DNA of 14,923 bases from Polyangiaceae bacterium (lineage in GTDB: Bacteria > Myxococcota > Polyangia > Polyangiales > Polyangiaceae): NCBI GenBank assembly GCA_025936205.1, contig JAICTU010000209.1, positions 1 to 14,923 of the forward strand, written 5' to 3'. Under the pieces are notes generated by a model. The model was not told the origin of the DNA and made no database searches. It saw nothing but the letters and a program-made list of their open reading frames with translations. Each line of letters begins with the position of its first letter. Within the stretch, counting starts at the first letter, position 1. Both the position numbers and the translations under genes were made by a program. Below, in pieces: positions 6,735-13,864 of this stretch.

Positions 6735-7702
6735 TTGCTTCTCTCTTTGATCAAGGGCGCGAGCACGCCCGCCTCCAGCGCGGCGAGCCTCGCCAGGAAC
6801 CTGCGATAGTCGCGTGCGGGCGCCTCTCCGGGCGCGGCTCGCATGGCAAAGTCCGTGATGCGTGTGGTCGCGAAGCGCAGCGCGGCCAGCGCGCCGAGGG
6901 TGGGCAGCGCGCGCCATTCGGCGGGCTCCGGCGCGCGCTCCTGCGCGTAACCATCGAATAAACCCGCGACCAGCCGCACGTCGTAGGCGTCGCCGTAACA
7001 CCAGGCGTGCACGCACACCATGAGGTCGTAACCGAAGATGCCGAGCGAGGCGCTCTCGAAGTCGAGCAGGGCGCGCAGCTCGCCCTGCTGCCAGAGCACG
7101 TTGTCGCGGAACAGATCGCCATGGATCAACCCACGCGGCAGAGACCCGAGCGCCTCCAGCTGGCGCGTGTAGTGATCGAGGCGCTGGCGGATCAGCGCGG
7201 TATCCGCTGCATAACGGTCGGTGCTGGCCGCGATCTGATCGAGCCGGACGTATAGATCCTGGACGCGAAAGCGTCCCTCGGGGATCTCCTGCAGCTGCGC
7301 GGAGCAAGCATGCACGCGCGCCAGCGCACGGCCGAGTTGGCTTGCGATCTCGGGCGTGATGCGAGCGAGGCACAAGATCTCACCGGAGACCCAGGGATGC
7401 ACCCCCACCGGCTTCCCCGCATGCTCCGCGGCTTTCCCCCCGCCGAGCAGCTCGAGCGGCGCCGGTGTCGGAACGCCGAGCCGAGCGAGCTGGGCGATCA
7501 TGTTCAGCTCTCGACGGGCACCGGCCGCATCTTGCTCCTCGTACACGCGCAGAAAGAAGGCCCCCTGACTTCCGGCCGTTTCCAGCCGAAAGTTGGAGTT
7601 CACCGAGCCTGCGCGCAGGGCCTGGACGGACGATACCTCCAGGCCGTAACGCGCGCCTAACCCGCGGGCTTCCGCGAGCGTCATGGGTGTCAAGAGTGCC
7701 AC
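6731..7702 (-). CDS. thrB: Homoserine kinase (choline-kinase-fold, ThrB type II)
   Basis: This 323-residue protein belongs to the aminoglycoside phosphotransferase/choline kinase fold. It resembles the homoserine kinases of that fold, which phosphorylate homoserine with ATP in threonine synthesis, and not the GHMP-type ThrB of E. coli. The key features are AGSVNSNFRL at 31-40 (nucleotide loop region), FLRVYE at 50-55, the catalytic HGDLFRDN at 194-201, LLDFESAS at 212-219 with the metal-binding Asp, and GYDLMVCVHAWCY at 224-236. I prefer the GTG at 7702 over ATG 7684, because starting MALLTPMTLAEA aligns with the usual MAVYT-type opening of this family. Neither has a clear ribosome site. Its last codons overlap argH by four bases. 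A different small-molecule kinase of the same fold remains possible but is less likely, given the VNSNF and DLFRDN motifs. Confidence 0.88.
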   Translation of the reverse strand: MALLTPMTLAEARGLGARYGLEVSSVQALRAGSVNSNFRLETAGSQGAFFLRVYEEQDAAGARRELNMIAQLARLGVPTPAPLELLGGGKAAEHAGKPVGVHPWVSGEILCLARITPEIASQLGRALARVHACSAQLQEIPEGRFRVQDLYVRLDQIAASTDRYAADTALIRQRLDHYTRQLEALGSLPRGLIHGDLFRDNVLWQQGELRALLDFESASLGIFGYDLMVCVHAWCYGDAYDVRLVAGLFDGYAQERAPEPAEWRALPTLGALAALRFATTRITDFAMRAAPGEAPARDYRRFLARLAALEAGVLAPLIKERSK

Positions 7703-7876
7703 GGCGGCGGAATATGCACGAAACGGCGCGCGCGTGAAACAGGCCCCTTGACGCAGGGCCTTTCAACTCGACCGTGCCGGCCCCGCGTGCTAGCTCATTT
7801 CGACTCCACGGAAGGCTTTTCGCTCACAGATGACTCGGGTCGCGTCAGGTCAGAACTCTCGCGGGGCAACGGCCCC
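7703..7876. promoter_or_regulatory. Divergent intergenic region between thrB and hflX
   Basis: The 174 bases between these opposed genes must carry both promoters. A small inverted repeat, AGGCCC (7741-7746) with GGGCCT (7756-7761), is followed by TTT. I see no convincing -10/-35 pair for either gene and no known regulatory motif. Confidence 0.3.
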
Positions 7877-9601
7877 ATGACGCAAATTTACGGGAACACG
7901 ACGGGGGTATCTCCACACGCCCGGCGCCTGCTCGAGCGCATCTACCGCCGCCGCGTCCCCCTGGACTCGATCGCCACCCCGGAGCTGGTGCGTTCGCTCA
8001 GCGAGGCGACGCTGGAATGCAAGCGGCAGGTGGGCGCCCTGGTGCACCGATCCGGGAGCGTCGACACGGTGATCGTGGGCACCTCCACGGGCTTGATGCT
8101 GCCCGACATCGGCCGTCTGCGCGCCGCGCAGGGTCGCTTTCGCGCGCTGCGGCTCGTGCACACCCACCTGTTCGGTGAGGCGCTGACGCGAGACGATCTG
8201 GTCGACCTCACGCGCCTGCGGCTCGATCTGGTGTGCGCGGTGTTGCTGCGCCCCGACGGCGAGCCGGGAGCCCTCACCTGGGCTTACAACATGCCGACCG
8301 ATCCGACGGCAAGCAACGGCAGTGGCGGGCAGCCCGCTTCGGAGGCCGGCGGCGCCTATGAAGTCGTGGGGCCGCTGCCCTGGGGCCAGCCCCAGCCGCA
8401 CTTCGGGCAGCTCATCACCTCGCTCGAGGAAGAGTTCGCGCGCCGCGCCCGCACGCGCGAGGTGCAGCGCGAGCGCGCCATGTTGATCCACGTGGGCGAG
8501 AAGCGTCCCGGCGCCTCGGCGCGCGCCAAGAGCAGCCTGGAAGAGCTGGCGCGGCTCGCCGAGACGGCGGGCGTGACGGTCGCCGATCGGGTGATTCAGC
8601 TGCGCGACAAGATCGACGCCAAGCTCGTGGTCGGGCGCGGCAAGCTGTCGGACGTGGTCACGCGCGCCATCGGCCTCGACGTCGACGTGCTGATCTTCGA
8701 CCGCGAGCTGTCGCCCGCGCAGTCGCACGGCATCGCCGCCAGCACCGATCTGCGAGTTCTGGATCGCACCCAGCTGATCCTCGACATCTTCGCGCAGCAC
8801 GCCGCGAGCCGCGATGGCAAGCTGCAGGTGGAGCTGGCGCAGCTGAAGTATCGCTTGCCGTTCCTGAGCCAGACCGACGATGCGCTGAGCCGCTTGACGG
8901 GCGGCATCGGCGGGCGAGGCCCCGGTGAGACCAAGCTCGAGATCGGGCGCCGCCGCGCTCGCGAGCGTGTCACGCGCCTGGAGCGCGAGCTCGAGCAGCT
9001 GAGCCGGCAGCGCCACCAGCTGCGCCGGCGGCGCGTCTCTGGGTCGGAGTCGATCGTCGCCCTGGTGGGCTACACCAACGCGGGCAAGAGCACCCTGCTG
9101 AACGCGCTGACGGGTGCGAACGTGCTGGCGGAAGACAAACTCTTCGCGACGCTCGATCCGCGCGCTCGGCGCCTGCGCCTGCCGAATGGCCGCCACGTGG
9201 TGCTGACCGATACGGTGGGTTTCATCCGCGACATGCCGCAGGACCTGTTCAAGGCATTTCGCGCCACCTTCGACGAGGCTGCCGACGCGGACCTGCTGCT
9301 GCACGTGCTCGACATCTCCAGTCCCGAGGCCTGGGAGCAGGAGCAGACCACGGAGCAGATCCTCGAGCAGCTGGAGCTCACGGAAAAGCCACGCCTCACC
9401 GTGCTCAACAAGGCCGATTTGCTGACATCGCCGGCGGCTGCATTGAGCGACGGAGCGCCGAACGGCGCCGAGCGCAGGGAAAGCCTGTTCGTCTCGTCGC
9501 AGAGCGGCGCCGGGCTCGAGCGCTTGCTGGAACGCATCGAGGAGTGCCTCGGCGGCGTGATCGAGGCGGCGCCGAGCAGCTACTCCGAGTCGCCGCCTTA
9601 G
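7877..9601 (+). CDS. hflX: Ribosome-associated GTPase HflX, long form with extra N-terminal domain
   Basis: HflX is a GTPase that binds the large ribosomal subunit and splits stalled 70S ribosomes. This 574-residue protein is much longer than E. coli HflX (426). Residues about 1-175 are an additional domain (see findings). About 195-325 is the standard HflX N-terminal ATP/GTP-binding domain (KLVVGRGKLSDV at 249-260, FDRELSPAQ at 274-282). Then come the glycine-rich linker GGIGGRGPGETKLE at 342-355, a basic coiled coil at 357-386 and the G domain: G1 GYTNAGKST at 398-406, G3 DTVGF at 445-449, G4 NKAD at 511-514 and G5 SSQSGAG at 540-546. I chose ATG 7877, where family-like sequence (IYGNTTG) begins. 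The frame opens earlier at a TTG (7748) without similarity, and the ribosome site is weak. It converges on the Tudor-like lipoprotein gene with 30 bases between. Confidence 0.96.
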   Translation: MTQIYGNTTGVSPHARRLLERIYRRRVPLDSIATPELVRSLSEATLECKRQVGALVHRSGSVDTVIVGTSTGLMLPDIGRLRAAQGRFRALRLVHTHLFGEALTRDDLVDLTRLRLDLVCAVLLRPDGEPGALTWAYNMPTDPTASNGSGGQPASEAGGAYEVVGPLPWGQPQPHFGQLITSLEEEFARRARTREVQRERAMLIHVGEKRPGASARAKSSLEELARLAETAGVTVADRVIQLRDKIDAKLVVGRGKLSDVVTRAIGLDVDVLIFDRELSPAQSHGIAASTDLRVLDRTQLILDIFAQHAASRDGKLQVELAQLKYRLPFLSQTDDALSRLTGGIGGRGPGETKLEIGRRRARERVTRLERELEQLSRQRHQLRRRRVSGSESIVALVGYTNAGKSTLLNALTGANVLAEDKLFATLDPRARRLRLPNGRHVVLTDTVGFIRDMPQDLFKAFRATFDEAADADLLLHVLDISSPEAWEQEQTTEQILEQLELTEKPRLTVLNKADLLTSPAAALSDGAPNGAERRESLFVSSQSGAGLERLLERIEECLGGVIEAAPSSYSESPP

Positions 9602-9631
9602 ACCTATCCCGGTAGGCTCTCAGCCCTGAAT

Positions 9632-10123
9632 TCAGCGCCGGCCGGTCTCGATGCGATCGATGTTGATCGTCTCGTCCCAGGCGTCTTCGTGCCCCTGGTA
9701 GTGCACGATCACCGTGTCGGGAGCCAGCACCTTGGTGACATTCGCAGGGTAGACGGAGCCCCGCCAACGCACACGCACGCGATCCCCCACCTTGTACTGA
9801 CCACTGTGGTCCTGCGACTTTGGCGTCTGCGCCAGTCCCAGCGTGGCGCGCACGCGCGCGGGTAGCGGGCAGTCGGCGGCGGCCTCCTGCACCCGACCGA
9901 GCACCTTGTCCGCGCCGACGTCGTCCTCCCAGTCATAACCCTCGAAGGCGAAGTGGATGCGAAAGCGCGTATCGCTCCTCTTGTCGACGATGTAGCCCGG
10001 ACACTGACGGCCCTCGTAGGCGACCAACACGTGATCACCGATGCGCTGACTGTCGCGGCAGGCGCAGAGCGCTCCGCACGCTGCGAGGATGGCGGCTCGC
10101 CGCTGCACGCGGCTCGAACTCAC
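9632..10123 (-). CDS. Predicted lipoprotein with two Tudor/SH3-like repeats
   Basis: The 163-residue product begins with a basic N-region (RVQRR), a short hydrophobic core and LCAC, making C22 the likely lipidated cysteine. Two related beta segments follow. Repeat 1 (about 28-76) has IGDHVLVAYEGRQCPG, later RIHFAFEGYDWEDDV. Repeat 2 (about 111-158) has VGDRVRVRWRGSVYPA, later VIVHYQGHEDAWDE. The shared spacing of GD-V-V-(8)-P, H-[FY]-x-G and D-[DE] shows an internal duplication. The pattern resembles Tudor-knot/agenet barrels, here predicted outside the cytoplasm. The GTG start at 10123 has GGAGGA nine bases upstream and overlaps the patatin stop as GTGA. It is the last gene of the nadB operon. 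The function is unknown: Tudor folds usually bind modified peptides or nucleic acid, which need not hold for this protein. The lipobox is slightly non-standard. Confidence 0.75.
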   Translation of the reverse strand: MSSSRVQRRAAILAACGALCACRDSQRIGDHVLVAYEGRQCPGYIVDKRSDTRFRIHFAFEGYDWEDDVGADKVLGRVQEAAADCPLPARVRATLGLAQTPKSQDHSGQYKVGDRVRVRWRGSVYPANVTKVLAPDTVIVHYQGHEDAWDETINIDRIETGRR

Positions 10124-11190
10124 GAAGGAAGTTCCTCCGAGCCCTGCGGCATCAGGGACAGGCGCGCCAGCGGCCAGGCCGAGATGCGCTCGCGCGTGGT
10201 GCGATAGGCCTGCTCCAGGATCGCCCGGCGCGCGGAGAAGCTGGCGGGGTTGTACATGAACAGCAGCGTATCGGTCGGATCGGGCTCGATCAGGATCACC
10301 TGCATGCGCGTCTCGCGCCGCAAGCGCGCGATCGTCTCGCTCAGCACCGCGTGCATGCTGATGCGATGCGCCTGGTTGGCGACCCACATCGCGCCCTTGT
10401 CGCGCAGGCTCGCACGCTCGCCGTGACCGGTCGGCACGGTATGATTGCTGCTCACCGGGACCATCGGGTTGACGATCACCACCGCGCGCGCATCGGCCCG
10501 CACGGCTGCTTCGAGCGCGCGCGCCTGTGCGGCGCCGGCGTCGATGTAGTAGCGCTCCCCGACGCAGACCGGCGAGAAGAAGGGCGGCAGCGCCATGGAC
10601 GCCGTGCAAGCGCGCGTCACCGGCACGTGATCGAAGCCGGGCTCGCCGAACAGCACCTCTCGGCCCCGATCCAGGTCGTGCGCGATCACGCGCAGCTCGC
10701 GCGCGAGCGACGCAAACGAGTTGGCGTGGCCGCGCCTCGTCAGCCGGTCGGCAAAGAAGCGCTCGTAGCGGTCGAGGCTGAAGAAGCCAGCGGGCAGTGA
10801 GTCGTACAGACGATCCAGCTCCTCCCAGAGCGCTGCCGGCGAAGGCGCCGGACTGCGCGAAAGCGCGCTCGAGACGCCTTTCTGCAGGGCCGAGAACACG
10901 GTCGACGCCGCTCGCCCCCACTCCGAGAGGTCCATCTTCAGGATGTGCTTGCGCTCGAGCGGGAAGTACGCGTCCGCGGGGTCGAGCAAGGCGCGATAGA
11001 TGCGCCTCACCTCGCGGCCCGCCGCCAGCGCGGCCGCCACGCTGGCACCGCTGGAGGCGCCCAGGAACAGGTCGAAGGCGTTGGCGTTCAGACCGGGGAT
11101 GGCATCCTCCAGCGCAGCCAGCGCGCCGATCTGATACATCGCGCCGGCCGCGCCGCCTCCCGTCAGGAACAAGGCGATGCCGCCGCTCAC
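10120..11190 (-). CDS. Patatin-like phospholipase
   Basis: The 356-residue protein has the patatin hydrolase fold: the oxyanion loop TGGGAAGAMYQIGAL at 10-24, the nucleophile elbow GASSG at 44-48 with S46, and the dyad aspartate in YIDAG at 215-219 (D217). Family members cleave acyl chains from membrane lipids. The dyad motif is DAG where most have DG[GA], an unusual but probably tolerated change. There is no signal peptide or membrane helix, so it likely acts from the cytoplasmic side of the inner membrane. The start is GTG 11190, preceded by GAGAGGA, and it overlaps the upstream protease stop as GTGA. The open frame to 11514 only shadows the protease gene. The substrate cannot be told from sequence. 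The neighbours suggest a role in envelope lipid or lipoprotein handling, which is inference. Confidence 0.9.
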   Translation of the reverse strand: MSGGIALFLTGGGAAGAMYQIGALAALEDAIPGLNANAFDLFLGASSGASVAAALAAGREVRRIYRALLDPADAYFPLERKHILKMDLSEWGRAASTVFSALQKGVSSALSRSPAPSPAALWEELDRLYDSLPAGFFSLDRYERFFADRLTRRGHANSFASLARELRVIAHDLDRGREVLFGEPGFDHVPVTRACTASMALPPFFSPVCVGERYYIDAGAAQARALEAAVRADARAVVIVNPMVPVSSNHTVPTGHGERASLRDKGAMWVANQAHRISMHAVLSETIARLRRETRMQVILIEPDPTDTLLFMYNPASFSARRAILEQAYRTTRERISAWPLARLSLMPQGSEELPS

Positions 11191-12038
11191 GGCCGATCCT
11201 CTCGGCGCGCGCGCTGCGCCTCGGGATGCGCGGCGGCGATCACCGCCCAGAGCGAGATCGCGCAGGCACCGAGCCAGCTCCAGGTCGTGGCCCACCACGG
11301 AACCGCGAGCGGGCGCGTGGGCGAAACCGCACCCGTGACGAGGGCGAGCACGCCGGCGGCATTGAAGGTCACATGCAAGGCCAGTGATGGTAACAGCGAT
11401 CCGCTCGCGGCGCGCAGATAGCTGAGCGCCGCAGAGACGACGAGCAGCGCCGGCCAGTGTCGGGGATCGGAGTGCACGATCACGAAGCTGAAGCCCGTCG
11501 CCAGCCCGGCCCACGGCACGCTCACCTTGACGAGGCGGCCGTAGAGCGCGCCACGAAAGAACAGCTCCTCCACCAGCGGCGCCAGCAGACAGGTCACGAA
11601 CGAGAGCCCCAGCACCTCGGCCAGCGTGTCGGTCCTGAACAGCGCCGCACGAGCGACGAGCTGGGCATCACTGTTCGGGAAGAAGCGCTCGACCAGGTCG
11701 GTCAGCGCCTCCGCAGGGAGCTTCAGGCTCGCTCCGAGCCCCACTCCCGCGAGCACCAGCCCTGCATAGGTCGGACGCAGCGCGAGCGCGACCCGCAGCG
11801 GTGTTCCGCGCTCGTAGCGGTGCAGCAGCAGGAAGACCACGGCCAGATAGGCCGCCGCTTCGGCCGCGCCGAGCGACACCAGATCCAGGTTCGCGCCGCG
11901 CCACGACAGCAGACCGACGATCAGCTGGAACGCGGCGTACGCCACCGCCACCCAGAGCAGCGCCAAGATCGGCGCCGGACCGCCATGCGGCACCCAGCCC
12001 GGCGCCGGGCCGCCGCTCGGCAGGTCGCTTCGACTCAC
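11187..12038 (-). CDS. CPBP-family intramembrane metalloprotease (CAAX protease/Rce1-like)
   Basis: This is a 283-residue polytopic membrane protein with hydrophobic stretches at about 24-45, 56-72, 90-105, 138-156, 174-189, 198-207, 213-240 and 248-269. The three catalytic motifs are intact: EELFFR at 157-162, FVIVH at 185-189 and HVTFN at 222-226. Together these supply the glutamates, histidines and asparagine of the CPBP (Abi) glutamyl-protease site. Eukaryotic relatives trim prenylated proteins. Bacterial ones include bacteriocin-immunity and regulatory proteins, so the substrate is open. The start is GTG 12038, overlapping the nadB stop as GTGA. It ends overlapping the patatin start in the same way. 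A highly charged C-terminal tail (AQRARREDR) should be cytoplasmic. Confidence 0.92.
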   Translation of the reverse strand: MSRSDLPSGGPAPGWVPHGGPAPILALLWVAVAYAAFQLIVGLLSWRGANLDLVSLGAAEAAAYLAVVFLLLHRYERGTPLRVALALRPTYAGLVLAGVGLGASLKLPAEALTDLVERFFPNSDAQLVARAALFRTDTLAEVLGLSFVTCLLAPLVEELFFRGALYGRLVKVSVPWAGLATGFSFVIVHSDPRHWPALLVVSAALSYLRAASGSLLPSLALHVTFNAAGVLALVTGAVSPTRPLAVPWWATTWSWLGACAISLWAVIAAAHPEAQRARREDRP

Positions 12039-13642
12039 GCCGACCAGGCCCCGCGCAGATGCGGCTTCACCCCGCGCTTGACGGCGACGTCGCGCGCAAA
12101 GGCCTCCGAGGTCTCGGGATAATCGATGGTGAAGTGCAGACCACGCGACTCGCGACGGGCGCGCGCGCAGGAGATCACCAGCTCGGCCACCACCGCGATG
12201 TTGCGCAACTCCAGCAGGTCGCGCGTGATCAGGTGCTTCCAGTAATAGTCGTGGATCTCCTCTTTCAGCAGGGCGATGCGACGGCTCGCGCGCTCGAGAC
12301 GGCTGTTGCTGCGCACGATCCCGACGTAGTTCCACATGGTCCGGCGCAGCTCATCCCAGTTGTGGCTGACCACCACCGCCTCGTCCGAGGCCACCGCCGA
12401 GCCGATCTCCCACTCCGGCACGCTGGGCACGGGCTGCTGACGCAAGGTCGCGATCTGTGCGCCGAGCGCGTCGGCGGCGCGGTGCGCAAAGACCAGCCCC
12501 TCGAGCAGCGAGTTGGAGGCCAAGCGGTTCGCGCCGTGCAGGCCCGTGAAGGCCGTTTCGCCGAGCACCCACAAGCCGGGGATCGAGCTCCTGCCGTCGA
12601 GATCGGAGGTGACGCCGCCGCACATGTAGTGCGCCGCCGGCACGACGGGAATGGGCGCCTGCGTGATGTCGATGCCCAGGCTCTTGCACTTCTCGTAAAT
12701 GCCCGGAAAACGGTCGCGCACGAAGGCGGGTGGCTTGCTGGTGATGTCGAGCAACACGAACTCGGAGCCGCTGCGCTTCATCTCGTAGTCAATGGCCCGT
12801 GCCACCACGTCGCGCGGAGCGAGATCCCCGAGCGGGTGGTGCTCCTGCATGAACGGCTGCCCGTTGGGCAAGCACAAGCGCGCCCCCTCCCCGCGCAACG
12901 CTTCGCTGATCAGGAAGCTCTTCGCGGTCGGGTGGAACAGGCACGTTGGATGGAACTGATAGAACTCCATGTTCCCGAGCCAGGCGCCGGCGCGATACGC
13001 CATCGCCACGCCGTCGCCCGTCGCGACGTCCGGGTTGGTGGTGTAGAGGTAGACCTTACCGGCTCCGCCCGTGGCGAGCACGGTCGCGCGCGCCGTGACG
13101 GCTTCGATCTTCCCCTGCAGCTCGTCCAATATATAAGCTCCGACACAGCGATCCGGGCCACCGAACTGGCTGACCGTGATCAGGTCCACGCCCATGTGCC
13201 ACTCGCGCAGCGTGATGTTCGGATGCTCGCGTACCGCCTGCAGCAACGCGCGCTGGATCTCTTGACCCGTGAGATCGCCGGCGTGCACTACGCGGCGCGC
13301 GGAGTGCCCCCCCTCGCGCCCCAGATCAAACGAGCCCGCCGAGGTGCGCGAGAACTTGGCGCCGTTCTCGTTGAGCCAGTCGATCGCCGCGGGGGCACCG
13401 CGCACGCACAGGTCGACGACGCGCTGATGGCACAGGCCGCCGCCCGCGTCGTGTGTGTCCGTCGCGTGTTGCTCGAAGGAATCGCCCTCGGAGAGGACCG
13501 CCGCCACGCCGCCCTGGGCCCAGCCGGTGGCTGCATCGTGCCCCGTGCGCTTGGTGACCAGCATCACCTGGCCGTGACTCGCCGCACGCAACGCAAAACT
13601 GAGGCCGGCGATGCCGGAACCGAGCACCAGATAGTCCGTCAT
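12035..13642 (-). CDS. nadB: L-aspartate oxidase
   Basis: NadB is an FAD enzyme that oxidises L-aspartate to iminoaspartate, the first step of de novo NAD synthesis. The 535 residues match the family length. Visible marks are the dinucleotide fold GSGIAG at 8-13, TGWAQGGVAA at 39-48, the flavin and substrate region EGGHSARRVVHAGDLTG at 110-126, ATGGAGKVY at 190-198, QFHPT at 229-233, the catalytic-region LAPRDVVARA at 274-283 and PAAHYMCGGV before a GLWVLGE segment. The NadB-type HSARRVVHA and AHYMCGG motifs separate it from succinate dehydrogenase or fumarate reductase subunits. ATG 13642 has GCGAGGA just upstream. It heads a four-gene operon in which each stop overlaps the next GTG start. 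nadA and nadC are not in the window. It is divergent from etfB. Confidence 0.97.
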   Translation of the reverse strand: MTDYLVLGSGIAGLSFALRAASHGQVMLVTKRTGHDAATGWAQGGVAAVLSEGDSFEQHATDTHDAGGGLCHQRVVDLCVRGAPAAIDWLNENGAKFSRTSAGSFDLGREGGHSARRVVHAGDLTGQEIQRALLQAVREHPNITLREWHMGVDLITVSQFGGPDRCVGAYILDELQGKIEAVTARATVLATGGAGKVYLYTTNPDVATGDGVAMAYRAGAWLGNMEFYQFHPTCLFHPTAKSFLISEALRGEGARLCLPNGQPFMQEHHPLGDLAPRDVVARAIDYEMKRSGSEFVLLDITSKPPAFVRDRFPGIYEKCKSLGIDITQAPIPVVPAAHYMCGGVTSDLDGRSSIPGLWVLGETAFTGLHGANRLASNSLLEGLVFAHRAADALGAQIATLRQQPVPSVPEWEIGSAVASDEAVVVSHNWDELRRTMWNYVGIVRSNSRLERASRRIALLKEEIHDYYWKHLITRDLLELRNIAVVAELVISCARARRESRGLHFTIDYPETSEAFARDVAVKRGVKPHLRGAWSA

Positions 13643-13864
13643 AGTCCTCGCCCCATAGCACAAGGCGAGCCCGCCCCTGGCGCCGCGGCACTCCCTCGTG
13701 TTTGCGCTCCCTTCGGGCGCGAACCGTTTGACGCGGCTTTTCGAGCGCCAGTCCAACGGCCGGTCTATTTTCCTCCCCGCGCCGTGAAGCGCCCGCGCAG
13801 CTGCACAAAAACTCGTGGTCCAGCCCCGGGGCGTCGTAATGACGGGTAGCAGGAGAACAGCAGA
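13643..13864. promoter_or_regulatory. Divergent intergenic region between nadB and etfB with imperfect palindrome
   Basis: The 222 bases must contain promoters for both operons. CCGTTTGAC (13724-13732) and GTCCAACGG (13751-13759) form an inverted repeat with one mismatch. Their spacer of 18 bases itself contains GGC/GCC pairing, so a regulator site or hairpin is possible. AGGAGA at 13851-13856 is the etfB ribosome site. I could not assign -10 or -35 elements reliably. Confidence 0.4.

Noticed and set aside
6735..7373. Apparent N-terminal extension of argH into thrB (a possible fusion)
   Set aside because: The extra residues are a shadow of the thrB reading frame. ArgH similarity begins at ATG 6734, which has a ribosome site and an ATGA overlap.
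7703..7740. Possible promoter for thrB (TTTCAC, 17 bases, CATATT on the minus strand)
   Set aside because: Only the -10-like element is a fair match; the -35 element shares just two bases with the consensus.
7850..9304. Minus-strand 484-codon open frame opposite hflX
   Set aside because: Low-complexity translation with no motif, while the plus strand encodes all HflX domains.
10120..12038. CPBP protease plus patatin read as an anti-phage (Abi/CBASS-like) defence system
   Set aside because: No nucleotide cyclase, sensor, nuclease or mobile-element context. The pair is embedded in a housekeeping nadB operon, so there is no positive evidence for defence.
11801..13849. Very long plus-strand open frame (682 codons) opposite nadB and the CPBP protease gene
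   Set aside because: It is antisense to two genes with complete catalytic motifs. Its translation is Arg/Ala/His/Gln-rich without any domain, as expected from a GC-rich shadow frame.
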